Part shown: positions 1 through 7,705 of the stretch, piece by piece
Position numbering within the stretch: position 1 is the first letter of the stretch
Layout of the letters: each line of letters begins with the position of its first letter
Source: JADJEI01 sp035328465
GTDB lineage: Bacteria > Bacteroidota > Ignavibacteria > Ignavibacteriales > Ignavibacteriaceae
DNA: 15,577 bases
Assembly: GCA_035328465.1 (NCBI GenBank)
Contig: DAOLIQ010000078.1
Span: forward strand, 1-15,577
Direction: 5' to 3'
The notes under the pieces: generated by a model
The model's input: only the letters and a program-made list of their open reading frames with translations
What the model was told of the DNA's origin: nothing
Databases searched by the model: none
Translations under genes and position numbers: made by a program

Positions 1-114
1 CAATTAAATAAAAAATGTTGTTTTGATTAATTACCACAAATCTCAGCTAATTTTCTAAAGCATATTACTAATAGAAATTCAGAAAGTCAATAACACGAAT
101 GTGGTATTTATAAA

Positions 115-143
115 GATGACACCCCAATGGGTGGGATGTCATC
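115..143 (-). terminator. Hairpin downstream of the BNR-repeat protein gene
   Basis: A 29-nt inverted repeat: GATGACA pairs with TGTCATC and CCCA with TGGG, with one T-G wobble between them and a 5-nt loop. It starts 67 nt past the stop codon of the upstream minus-strand gene. On the minus strand it is followed by TTTATAAAT, a weak T-rich tract. It is a plausible intrinsic terminator, but the poly-U run is poor. The rest of 1-210 is AT-rich and holds no ORF or RNA gene that I can see. Confidence 0.5.
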
Positions 144-210
144 ATATAAAGAAAGAAGGAATAATTATTTCACAAGTATTCTTAATGAAATTACTATTGT
201 AATAATTCCT

Positions 211-3132
211 TTACTTTGTCAGCAGCATCTTTTTCGATGTTGCAAACGCACCTGCTTTTATCTGATAGACATAAACTCCGCTGGCTAATGATGAAGCATC
301 AAATTCAACTTCAAACTTGCCGGCAGGTTTTATTTCGTTAACAAGTGTTGCCACTTCCCTTCCGAGTATATCAATTACTTTTATTGTCACAAGTTCCTTT
401 TGCGGCAGCGAGTAAGAGATAACTGTGCTCGGATTAAAAGGGTTGGGGTAGTTCTGCTCAAGAGCAAATTTAACAGGAGCAGAAACTTCAATTTCAACCT
501 GATTTGAGTATTCAAATGTTCCGTTGAAATCAACTTGTTTCAGTCTGTAGGTATGTTTGCCTTGACTAAGTTTTGAATCTGTATAAGAATAATTACGAGG
601 TTCGGTTGTTGTACCGAAACCTGGCACATATCCTACCTTTACAAATTTTCCGTCAATCATTCTTTCAACATCAAAGCCTTTGTTATTAGTCTCAGTCGCA
701 GTTGTCCAGTTAAGAACAACTTCACCCAAAGAATTTGAGTTGGCAGTAAATGAAGTTAATTCAACCGGTACTGCAAGAAGATCAGTTAATTTAAAGTCAT
801 CAACATAATATCTGCTTTGACCGGATGAAAGCAAGCCATAACCATAAAGATCAACCCCGCCCAATTGATTTAATCCGCCGGAGTTTGGAATACCCGGACT
901 CCATTGCCATGTATGAACAGAAACACCGTTAACTTTATATTCCGCCTGATCAATATCTAAATCAACAATAAGTTCATTCGAGAACCAGGTATTGAATGGA
1001 TAACTGAATGTTGCCGCTTGTGGATTCTGTTCAGCAGAAATGTATCCTGCACCGCCATCAAAGTAGGCTTCAAATCCCCAAACACTATTTGCTCCATCAA
1101 AATGCTGGAGGCAATTCCAGTAAGCATCAAACCCGGATTGAACATACATCTGAAAACTTACACTGAATTTTCCTGTTGTGTAATCAGGGATTGCATATAC
1201 TAAATCGTTGTCATCAACGATTACTGCAGAATTAGGTGCGCTGAATTTTTGTGTTGTAGAAACAAAGGCATCAGTAACAGGATCGCAAGGAGTAAAATTC
1301 CATGTAGTCCAATCAACCGGATTCTGACACGCTACCTGCTGACCTGCAGTGTAGGTATCAAAATTATCTTCGAAAGATAAATTAATATTCGGATCGCTCT
1401 CTGTTTGGAAACTCCAAAATGGACCGGTGGTAGTGCAAGTAGCTCCGTTCTCTACAACCTGCCAGTAATAAGTTGTACTGTATTCCAATGTGTCGGGGAT
1501 AGTCCAGTTAGTTGAAAGGGAACCACTTTGAACAAGCGGCAGATTACCCGGGTTTGTTCCAAAATATAAATCATTATTTAAAGCATTAGCTCCGTTAGTC
1601 CAGCTAATCTCAGCAAGATTTACAGAAACATCTGAAGAACCATTCGCCGGAACGGGATTGGTAGGGGGATCAACCTCACAGCCCGGTCCGAATGAAACTT
1701 CCGCAACCCATGCCTGATAAATACCTGTCTTATCATCTGCCCAGTAAGGATAGAGCTTTCCGTTAGTTTCGGTGATACCAATGTAATCACCTTGATATCC
1801 GCCGGCAAGCCCGGGAATAGATTTTGGTTTGAAATGATGGTCTGATACTTCAAATTCAGTCCAGCTGTCACCGCCATCTACTGAGCGTGCAACGTAAACT
1901 GAAGCAGAATCATTTGTAAGATTTCTTGCATCGTAATAAACGACATTAACACTTCCGTCTCTACCTACAACTAATGCCGGCATATATTGCTCAGCTCCGT
2001 TGTTTGGAGCATCTTGATTAACACGAATACCTGCTGACCAGGTTGTACCGCCGTCAGTAGATCTGTGCATAATTATATCAGGGTCGCTTCCTGCCGGTGC
2101 AAGATTTTTTTCTGCGTGAACAACATAAATCCAGCCGCTTCGGATTCCGCTGGTTGTATCAACTCCCATCCATGGAAAATCATTTACTCTTATACTCGTA
2201 TTAAAAAGAAATCCCCTAATACCATTACAATCGTATATATTATTATTTACAGACCATGTAACTCCGCCATCAGTTGACTTACCAAATCCCATCTGATCGC
2301 CGGTAAAATTCCCGGAACTAATTGGGTTTTGCCATACCATATATACTTCACCATTCGGACCGATAGCACCATTCACGCCCTGTGAATAATGTCCGCTGGG
2401 AGGGGTATTAATATTTTGTGCAGAACTCCAGCTTACCCCGCCGTTTGTTGAATATGAAATTGCAATCGGAGGAGAAGCTGCAGTAAATCTTGACCAGCTC
2501 GCATATACTCTTCCATTGAAAGGACTGCCAGGTCTGTTATCAACAACCGTATGATTTTTATCCTGACCACCTGTGATTATTGTAGTAACACTGCTCCATG
2601 AAGTACCGCCATTGGTCGAATAAGCTGCTTTTAATCCGTTAAATCCGCCATCAAGAAAGGTCATATAAAATCTGCCGTCCGGTCCAATCGCAGGTGCAGG
2701 GTCACCTCCATGACCGGTGACAGGTGTTGTTTTACATGTATCGCTTCCATGCCACGTTGCACCGCCGTCGGTAGTAACATAAACACCTTCAGAAATAAAG
2801 AATGGACTAATACGAACCGCATTAGAAGAGGCGAACATTGTGTTCTCGTCAAGGGGGGATCTTTGAATAGGAACTTCACTCTGAGTGAAATTACTTGGAT
2901 GTACCCTCGTACTTATACCGACAGTAACTGAACCGAATGGCGTATCAAATACTCTCGGTGATTTATTTGGATGAATATATTTCAGATGTGTAATTGGAAT
3001 CTGAAAATATTCGCCCGTTGGTTGTATTTGTGTACTCCACATTCTTGGATCAGTAAACTGACCAAAAGAAATAGGAGAAACTACCAACAGAGTGAACAGA
3101 ACAAAAAGAACTTTATGAAATCTTGATTTCAT
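211..3132 (-). CDS. Secreted BNR-repeat / Fn3 protein with type IX sorting domain
   Basis: A 973-aa exported protein. Residues 1-25 form a signal peptide ending SFGQ. Residues of roughly 100-480 hold several sialidase-type BNR/Asp-box repeats (TTDGGATW, STNGGTSW, STDGGVTW, STDGGTTW, SVDGGDSW), which usually build a beta-propeller. About 490-580 looks like an Fn3-type domain (STTYYWQVVENG). About 590-785 resembles a concanavalin/LamG-like jelly-roll module. Residues 790-887 are the Fn3-like linker common before sorting tags, and 888-973 are the C-terminal sorting domain (NYPNPFNPST, GVYVYQIKAG, KKMLLTK). The protein is expected to be exported by Sec, passed through the type IX system and released or surface-anchored. 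The BNR repeats suggest glycan binding, but I see no catalytic sialidase Arg triad, so no enzyme activity is claimed. The start is supported by AGGAG at 3138-3142, 5 nt upstream. Confidence 0.9.
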   Translation of the reverse strand: MKSRFHKVLFVLFTLLVVSPISFGQFTDPRMWSTQIQPTGEYFQIPITHLKYIHPNKSPRVFDTPFGSVTVGISTRVHPSNFTQSEVPIQRSPLDENTMFASSNAVRISPFFISEGVYVTTDGGATWHGSDTCKTTPVTGHGGDPAPAIGPDGRFYMTFLDGGFNGLKAAYSTNGGTSWSSVTTIITGGQDKNHTVVDNRPGSPFNGRVYASWSRFTAASPPIAISYSTNGGVSWSSAQNINTPPSGHYSQGVNGAIGPNGEVYMVWQNPISSGNFTGDQMGFGKSTDGGVTWSVNNNIYDCNGIRGFLFNTSIRVNDFPWMGVDTTSGIRSGWIYVVHAEKNLAPAGSDPDIIMHRSTDGGTTWSAGIRVNQDAPNNGAEQYMPALVVGRDGSVNVVYYDARNLTNDSASVYVARSVDGGDSWTEFEVSDHHFKPKSIPGLAGGYQGDYIGITETNGKLYPYWADDKTGIYQAWVAEVSFGPGCEVDPPTNPVPANGSSDVSVNLAEISWTNGANALNNDLYFGTNPGNLPLVQSGSLSTNWTIPDTLEYSTTYYWQVVENGATCTTTGPFWSFQTESDPNINLSFEDNFDTYTAGQQVACQNPVDWTTWNFTPCDPVTDAFVSTTQKFSAPNSAVIVDDNDLVYAIPDYTTGKFSVSFQMYVQSGFDAYWNCLQHFDGANSVWGFEAYFDGGAGYISAEQNPQAATFSYPFNTWFSNELIVDLDIDQAEYKVNGVSVHTWQWSPGIPNSGGLNQLGGVDLYGYGLLSSGQSRYYVDDFKLTDLLAVPVELTSFTANSNSLGEVVLNWTTATETNNKGFDVERMIDGKFVKVGYVPGFGTTTEPRNYSYTDSKLSQGKHTYRLKQVDFNGTFEYSNQVEIEVSAPVKFALEQNYPNPFNPSTVISYSLPQKELVTIKVIDILGREVATLVNEIKPAGKFEVEFDASSLASGVYVYQIKAGAFATSKKMLLTK

Positions 3133-3591
3133 CTGTGCTCCTGAATTGTAAGTTAATTATTAGGTTGATTAATAGAAAAGTAACAGAAGGCAATGATCGG
3201 GGAATTATTCATCCTTTTGTTACGAACTTCAATGAGTTAAAATAAATAAAACAACTTATTACTTTCTAATTAAATTTTTCTAATTATTAGATTATTCCCT
3301 TAAATAATTTCTCAAATAGTTTAAAATGCTAAGTGTTTTTTCCATTTGATTAAGTGACAAAATGTAATTGATTGATAAGGAATGAGTGACTTAATTAATA
3401 TTTGGCGGTTGACCTAGTGTCCGCTAAGTGAAGGATCATATCAGTATTCTCACTTCAATTTTGGGATTCTGATCCTGAATGTTATAGTTACGGCATAACG
3501 TAAATTATTTCTGCGTAATGTAAATCACTCAATTAAGAAAACTATTATCACTATCTTTACACAACGATTTTAAAACGATTTACCACACTCT
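3133..3591. promoter_or_regulatory. Divergent intergenic region with paired repeats before the desaturase
   Basis: 459 bp between two divergent genes, with no credible ORF. Near the desaturase lie two 13-nt direct repeats, GCATAACGTAAAT (3493-3505) and GCGTAATGTAAAT (3513-3525). They differ at two positions and are spaced 20 nt, about two helical turns. The first overlaps an inverted repeat, TTACG (3488-3492) and CGTAA (3499-3503). At 3552-3559 TATCTTTA resembles the Bacteroidota -7 element TAnnTTTG, which would place transcription start close to the ATG at 3592. The repeats could be an operator acting on the desaturase. A 13-nt perfect palindrome, TCTAATTATTAGA, lies at 3279-3291 nearer the BNR gene. 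All of this is inference from position and spacing. Confidence 0.35.
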
Positions 3592-4614
3592 ATGTTTCAA
3601 AAAAACTTTACATCCTTAAAACCCAACTGGGATACTCTAGTTGCGAAATATCAAATCTCTAATAAGTGGAAAAGTATCTGGCAGTTGATCAACTCAATTG
3701 CTTCATACATTATTATCTGGTACTTGATGTACTTAACATTAGATATCAGTTATTGGTTAACACTCCTGCTTTCACTTCCCGCTGCAGGATTTGTAATCCG
3801 TATATTCATCATTCAACACGATTGCGGGCACGGTTCGTTTTTTGAGTCAAGAAAAGCCAACGATTCCTGGGGAAAGATCTGCAGCATCTTTACTCTGACA
3901 CCTTATTACTACTGGCGGAAGAAACACGCGATTCATCATGCAAGCGCAGGCAAACTTGGGCAGCGAGGCATAGGCGATATTTACACAATGACTGTTGATG
4001 AATTTCTTCAGCAGTCACGCTGGGGTAGAATAAAATACCGGCTTTACCGCAACCCGATAATTTTATTCGTAGTTATTCCCGTTATTCTTTTTATGATTCT
4101 TTACCGGTTCCCCCTCCCGCCAACAAAAGGATTAAACAAACTTCATCCGGGTGTTTACCTTACAAGCCTGGTGCTTCTATTGTTAACAGCAGGATTAGTC
4201 TGGCTGATAGGAATAAAAGCATTTGTACTTATACAATTACCGATTACTTTTATTGCGTCATCAACCGGCACGTGGTTATTTTATGTTCAGCATCAGTTTG
4301 AAGATGCTTACTGGACAAAAGATAATTCGTGGGATTACGAACTTGCCGCTTTGCAGGGAAGTTCATATTACAAATTACCTAAAGTACTTCAATGGTTTAC
4401 AGGCAATATAGGATTCCATCACATCCACCACCTTAGTCCGAAGATACCGAACTATATGCTTGAGAAATGTCATAAAGAAAATCCTATATTTCAGAAAGGT
4501 GTTACATTAACACTTCGCTCAAGCCTGCGTAGTATTTTTCTAAAACTGTGGGATGAAAAACAAAAGAAGCTGATCAGCTTTAATTACTTCAAACGTCAGA
4601 GAGTAGGGATGTGA
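3592..4614 (+). CDS. Membrane fatty-acid desaturase (acyl-lipid, delta-12/omega-6-like)
   Basis: A 340-aa integral membrane diiron desaturase. The three histidine clusters are present and correctly spaced: HDCGH at 76-80, HAIHH at 112-116 and HHIHH at 276-280. They would bind the two irons used to insert a double bond into a fatty acyl chain with O2 and an electron donor. Hydrophobic stretches around 31-75 and 155-175 and 187-230 fit the usual four membrane passes with the His boxes facing the cytoplasm. TPYYYWRKKHA and GDIYTMTVDEF resemble delta-12/omega-6 acyl-lipid desaturases, but the position specificity is inferred. Such enzymes typically adjust membrane fluidity, for example in the cold. 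No clear Shine-Dalgarno precedes the ATG; direct repeats upstream may regulate it. It is the only plus-strand gene here and appears to be the chromosomal neighbour of the cassette array rather than part of it. Confidence 0.92.
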   Translation: MFQKNFTSLKPNWDTLVAKYQISNKWKSIWQLINSIASYIIIWYLMYLTLDISYWLTLLLSLPAAGFVIRIFIIQHDCGHGSFFESRKANDSWGKICSIFTLTPYYYWRKKHAIHHASAGKLGQRGIGDIYTMTVDEFLQQSRWGRIKYRLYRNPIILFVVIPVILFMILYRFPLPPTKGLNKLHPGVYLTSLVLLLLTAGLVWLIGIKAFVLIQLPITFIASSTGTWLFYVQHQFEDAYWTKDNSWDYELAALQGSSYYKLPKVLQWFTGNIGFHHIHHLSPKIPNYMLEKCHKENPIFQKGVTLTLRSSLRSIFLKLWDEKQKKLISFNYFKRQRVGM

Positions 4615-4716
4615 AAAAGTTTGCAGTGTTAAAGATGAGTGCCGTTGGGCTTTAGTTCACAGGCAGTCTGCCCCGTTTTGCGTAGGCATCTGAGTTCTTG
4701 GCGGATTAAGTAAATT

Positions 4717-5640
4717 CTATTTTAACAATAACATCTTCTTTGTTTGCACCAGCCCATCGTATTGCATTTGATATATTAAAAGACCGCTTGAGTAATTGTT
4801 CCCATCAAATTTAATTTCATACTTACCCCCGCTTGAAAAACTCAGATCTTTTTCTTCAATCACTTCACCGAGCAAATCATAAATCCTTAAAGTTACATTT
4901 CCTGCTTTAGGTATTTCGAAAATAATTTTTGTATTTGGATTAAATGGATTTGGGTAGTTTTGAAAAAGTTGATAACTGCCGGGTGTGATTTTAATTTCTT
5001 CTGCGCTTGTTATAATTCTTTTTCCGTATTCTACTCCATTAATCCTGCCATATACCATAAATGTTGACCCACAACTGAATTCGCACGAGGAGCTCGAATA
5101 GTATCCAAATCCTTTTGCTAATCTATACTCTACCTCCGGTATGTTAGATTGGTCAAAATAAATTTTTACTTGTGTTTGTATTCCAAATAATGTATCACTC
5201 TCTATCGAGTTACATATTGTTCGAAAATAACCAAAACTTGTAAACCCTTCTCTCGATGAATTGATAGTATCGCCAGGCTGGGCAAATAGGCTGTCTATTT
5301 TAAATTCATTATTGGTAAAAGAAGAATCATTTATATATCGGTAAACACATCCGTTTGAGGAATCAATTCGTTCATATTTATAATAAATGTAATTGTTTGG
5401 ATAAATATCTTGAAACAATAAAACTTTATAAGTTTCGTTATTATCAAGTAAAGTGTCTCCTTTTACTTCAACAGAATAAGCAGATGAGTCAGGGGGATAC
5501 GGCATTTGCTGAGTAACATTTTTGTATTCCCAGTAATTTCCAAATTGTAATGGATAGTAGTTTAATAAATCTATGAGTGAGTCTGCTTGCGAATACATAA
5601 ATGAAGGGGACAAAAATAAAATCATTATAAATTTTTTCAT
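4717..5640 (-). CDS. Secreted protein with type IX sorting domain, function unknown
   Basis: A 307-aa exported protein. Residues 1-18 are a signal peptide (MKKFIMILFL...MYSQA). The middle, about 20-215, begins YYPLQFGNYWEYKN, a pattern common in secreted beta-rich proteins of Bacteroidota and Ignavibacteria that I cannot tie to a reaction. Residues 223-307 are the C-terminal sorting domain (NYPNPFNPNT, GLLIYQM, KKMLLLK), so it should leave the cell through the type IX system. GGAG lies 9 nt upstream of the ATG. About 20 bp upstream is a remnant resembling the half-repeats found in front of the array genes, so this may be the last, fossil cassette or simply the chromosomal flank. The tag makes a host-lineage origin likely. 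Confidence 0.85.
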   Translation of the reverse strand: MKKFIMILFLSPSFMYSQADSLIDLLNYYPLQFGNYWEYKNVTQQMPYPPDSSAYSVEVKGDTLLDNNETYKVLLFQDIYPNNYIYYKYERIDSSNGCVYRYINDSSFTNNEFKIDSLFAQPGDTINSSREGFTSFGYFRTICNSIESDTLFGIQTQVKIYFDQSNIPEVEYRLAKGFGYYSSSSCEFSCGSTFMVYGRINGVEYGKRIITSAEEIKITPGSYQLFQNYPNPFNPNTKIIFEIPKAGNVTLRIYDLLGEVIEEKDLSFSSGGKYEIKFDGNNYSSGLLIYQMQYDGLVQTKKMLLLK

Positions 5641-5660
5641 CTTTCACTACTCCGATTGTT

Positions 5661-5730
5661 TTACCTAAGAGTGCGCCATCCCGTTTTTAAAGTGGAAAGA
5701 CTTCCATTTCATTTTTACTATAATAAAAAT
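5661..5730 (-). repeat. Remnant of an array-type intergenic repeat
   Basis: The stretch contains CCTAAGAGTGCGCCATCCCGTTTTTA and then GGAAAGACTTCCATTTCATTTTTACT. The second part is nearly the same as 8752-8780, and the CCCGTTTTTA block matches 6506-6515. Compared with those copies the segment in between is deleted. The R'-like box reads ACCTAAG where an active site would have AAC. It sits about 20 bp before the gene start, as the other copies do. I read it as a decayed cassette boundary. Confidence 0.45.
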
Positions 5731-5948
5731 ATTCATTTATTTTCAAAAAATTCAACTCCCAATATTACGAATCTTTTATCCTCTAAAAATCGGGTTTACG
5801 AAAAGTCAACCTTTATGATATTATTAGGCTGTCACTTTTAAATATTTTATTGTTCAGTATTCAATGAACATTTTCAGGAAAATATTTTCCCCTTAATTCT
5901 CTATATGATTTTGACGGCTCATGCTCCGATGTAAATCGGGATACTTTT
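5731..5948. other. Non-coding AT-rich stretch at the distal end of the array
   Basis: No credible gene. ATTAGGCTG at 5823-5831 could be a mutated R'' box (GCCTAAT read on the minus strand, last base changed), which would close a decayed attC with 5661-5730. The arms inside it do not pair. A small hairpin, CCGAT-GTAA-ATCGG at 5926-5939, is followed by TTTTTT on the plus strand and could be a weak plus-strand terminator facing the array. Confidence 0.3.
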
Positions 5949-6410
5949 TTAAGCGGTTTGGTCACCGACATTAATTATTTTATCAAACACTTCCTGAGTT
6001 TTCTTGGATTGAAAACCAACTTGTCTGTAAAACTTTCTCGTCCCCTCACGTAAAACATTTGTTCGGACACGAATATGATTATATCCCTTTTCTCGAGCCC
6101 AACTTTCGGCCATAGTAACAAGTCGAGTTCCGATTCCCCTGCCGTGATATGACTCAGCAACAACAAGCCCACAAATTTCAACAAACGGATTGCTTTCCAA
6201 CGATTGAATAATTGCAACATGAATCCAACCCACAATTGAATCGAGTTCAGCAACATAAATACCATTGTCGGATTTAACTGATAATTTGTCCAACCGATCC
6301 CCAATCTGTAGCGATGAAGCAGGATAACCGAGTTCTCCGGAAAGAGCGGCAAGCGAAGCAGCATCGGACTTAATCGCTTTACGAATAGTTAGTCTTTGAT
6401 TCATTTGCAT
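5949..6410 (-). CDS. GNAT-family N-acetyltransferase
   Basis: A 153-aa single-domain acetyltransferase of the GCN5-related fold, the usual length for the family. The acetyl-CoA pyrophosphate-binding motif A is VVAESYHGRGIGTRL (residues 83-97, with R/H-G-R-G-I-G at 89-94). Motif B follows, with RKFYRQVGF at 125-133. Substrate specificity cannot be read from sequence; relatives acetylate small molecules, antibiotics, polyamines or protein N-termini. GNAT genes are among the commonest products of integron cassettes, which fits the setting. The R' box of the preceding site ends 16 bp before the ATG, leaving almost no leader and no clear Shine-Dalgarno. A second ATG two codons in is an equal alternative. 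No good attC follows it, so it is probably fixed. Confidence 0.88.
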   Translation of the reverse strand: MQMNQRLTIRKAIKSDAASLAALSGELGYPASSLQIGDRLDKLSVKSDNGIYVAELDSIVGWIHVAIIQSLESNPFVEICGLVVAESYHGRGIGTRLVTMAESWAREKGYNHIRVRTNVLREGTRKFYRQVGFQSKKTQEVFDKIINVGDQTA

Positions 6411-6425
6411 AAAATTTCTTTAGGC

Positions 6426-6663
6426 TGCCTAACAACGTCTTACACCGATAGTATCGGGACAAGTTATTAAAACACAACACTGCCACATTAATTATTTTTT
6501 TTAATCCCGTTTTTAGCGGGAGTGATTTCCATTTCATTTAGTTTACAAACTTATCACAGACAAAAGAGCGACAAATAAAATATTTACAAAAACAGGCAAA
6601 ACGATTTGGGCTTACTCTTTCTCCACTAATTGAATGATGTCATTAGCAGGTGCTGGTTAGCTG
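6426..6663 (-). repeat. Divergent attC-like recombination site between GNAT and EVE-HNH genes
   Basis: On the minus strand the outer boxes are CAGCTAAC (6656-6663, R'') and GTTAGGCA (6426-6433, R'). Unlike the other sites, the inner arms pair poorly. The left half is clearly related to the copy at 8660-8787: both have CGGGACAAGTT(A/G)TTAAAA, CAACACTGCC, then TTATTTTTTTTAATCCCG, a 5-bp CCCG/CGGG stem and CCATTTCATTT. An internal inverted repeat, CCGATA-G-TATCGG, lies at 6445-6457. The right half differs. I take it as a member of the same attC family with one arm altered, perhaps no longer recombinogenic. Confidence 0.5.
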
Positions 6664-7519
6664 TATTTTTTAAACAACTTTTCTTGCAATTCAAAAAATA
6701 ATTCTGAAGAATCGCCTCTGTGAATCATTCGATGGCAGTTTGAACAAACCAATTTTAGATTATCAATAGAAGTAAATTCATTTTCATCATATTCAGAAAT
6801 TGGTTTCAAATGATGAACTTCAATAAAGCCTTTTCCAAGTGTTCCATATTTTTCCACAAAAGAAAAATTACATACTTCACAAAAGATGGAACCATTTTGC
6901 TTAATAAATATTTCAATAGCCTTCTTTTTGATTTTTAGATCGCGCTCTCTTACTTTATGAACTCTTAGACTAATGCGACCTTCTTTAGTTTTAATTTGTT
7001 CTTCGTCTTCTTCAACAATATTTGGATTAAGACCATTCCAATATTGTTCAACCAATAAACTTTGTGTTTCATTTAGAAGAAAATTAGAACCAACTCGAGT
7101 TTTTATTAATTGAGACTGAGATAAAGTTGGGTCCTGAGCAAAAACTTCGGAAGTTATCATCCCTTCATCTGGACTCAACCGTATTTCTTTTAGTTTTATA
7201 CCAGCCTTTATTTGTGAAGCTTCGCTAAAATCTTCTTTCCATAATTCATCATAAAGAAATAGTTTGTTTTTTACTTCTCCTCTTGGTTTACTTTCTTCAT
7301 TCACAACACCAAAAGCTACAATTCCAGAAATTGCATTGTTAGATCCTTTTGCCCGCCAGATATAAACTAAATCACCAACTTTGATTTCATTTTGATGTTT
7401 TGGTTGTGTAACACTCCAATAAATATCTTTAGTCTTGGTAAGGTATTCATCAATATTGAATTTATCAGGATTACCTTGAAATATCCAAGTATTCATAAAT
7501 TTCTCCGAATACAGCTAAC
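6656..7519 (-). mobile_element. Integron-type cassette 5 (EVE-HNH gene)
   Basis: One gene bounded by an exact 12-nt inverted repeat: GTTAGCTGTATT on the minus strand at 7508-7519 and the same word on the plus strand at 6656-6667. In an integron cassette the R'' box of its attC complements its own leading bases, and this pair fits that rule. The body is about 0.86 kb before its attC is counted, normal for a cassette. Confidence 0.65.
6657..7496 (-). CDS. EVE-HNH protein, predicted modified-DNA-dependent endonuclease
   Basis: A 279-aa two-domain protein. Residues about 1-140 are an EVE domain (PUA-like fold): WIFQGNP at the start, KVGDLVYIWRAK at 39-50, SGIVAFGVV at 57-65. EVE domains flip out and read modified bases. 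A charged linker (160-195) leads to an HNH nuclease: CEVC at 206-209, EVHHLKP at 226-232 (HH 228-229), N246, CSNCH at 251-255 and H259. The two CxxC pairs would hold a structural zinc and the HH/N/H residues the catalytic metal. EVE-HNH fusions such as VcaM4I are type IV restriction enzymes that cut DNA with modified cytosines, so a role against phages with modified genomes is likely. GGAG lies 7 nt before the ATG. The TAA stop lies inside the cassette's R'' box, so the gene ends exactly at the recombination site. No methyltransferase is nearby, as expected for type IV. Confidence 0.88.
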   Translation of the reverse strand: MNTWIFQGNPDKFNIDEYLTKTKDIYWSVTQPKHQNEIKVGDLVYIWRAKGSNNAISGIVAFGVVNEESKPRGEVKNKLFLYDELWKEDFSEASQIKAGIKLKEIRLSPDEGMITSEVFAQDPTLSQSQLIKTRVGSNFLLNETQSLLVEQYWNGLNPNIVEEDEEQIKTKEGRISLRVHKVRERDLKIKKKAIEIFIKQNGSIFCEVCNFSFVEKYGTLGKGFIEVHHLKPISEYDENEFTSIDNLKLVCSNCHRMIHRGDSSELFFELQEKLFKKYS

Positions 7520-7702
7520 GACTTTGTGCCTAAGCTGCTGCCAAGAACAAGGATGCAGTATAAAGCACAAATGATTAGAACAAAAAATTAGTTAATTAAA
7601 TTGTAAAGCTGAGAACAATAAACTTAAATAACTGTGAACAATTAAAAATATTAAAAGTGCCAAACAAAAAAGGCGGTCGGCGTTGAGGCGCTTGTTATAC
7701 GC
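7512..7702 (-). repeat. attC-like site between EVE-HNH and PD40 lipoprotein genes
   Basis: 191 bp. On the minus strand it opens with GCGTATAAC (7694-7702), then GCGCCTCAACGCCGACCGCC, and closes with GGCAGCAGCTTAGGCAC and GTTAGCTG (7512-7519). GCCT-AA pairs with TT-AGGC leaving an extra C on the minus strand, that is an extrahelical G on the plus strand. This is the attC hallmark by which integrases choose the bottom strand. The R''-proximal arm closely resembles the Vibrio attC consensus (TAACAAACGCCTCAA). The middle is AT-rich with no ORF. The orientation, with the site after the PD40 stop (7706) and before the next gene, is correct. Confidence 0.78.
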
Positions 7703-7705
7703 AAA

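Noticed and set aside
957..2931. Several 60-85 codon ORFs on both strands inside the 973-aa gene
   Set aside because: They overlap a complete, clearly coding frame with recognised domains and have no family features. The same holds for the short plus-strand ORFs inside 4223-4411, 7392-7574, 7936-8169 and 12552-12797.
4644..4650. GTTGGGC, a perfect GTTRRRY box just past the 307-aa protein, as a possible last attC
   Set aside because: The 7-nt degenerate consensus occurs by chance about once per kilobase, and no pairing arms of the GCCTCAA/TTAGGC kind surround it.
5656..5841. A 61-codon plus-strand ORF between the secreted protein and the GNAT gene
   Set aside because: It lies within the remnant repeat and AT-rich DNA, lacks a ribosome binding site and shows no protein-like features.
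5975..6364. A 129-codon minus-strand ORF in another frame inside the GNAT gene
   Set aside because: The overlapping frame gives a complete GNAT fold with motif A; this one has no recognisable domain.
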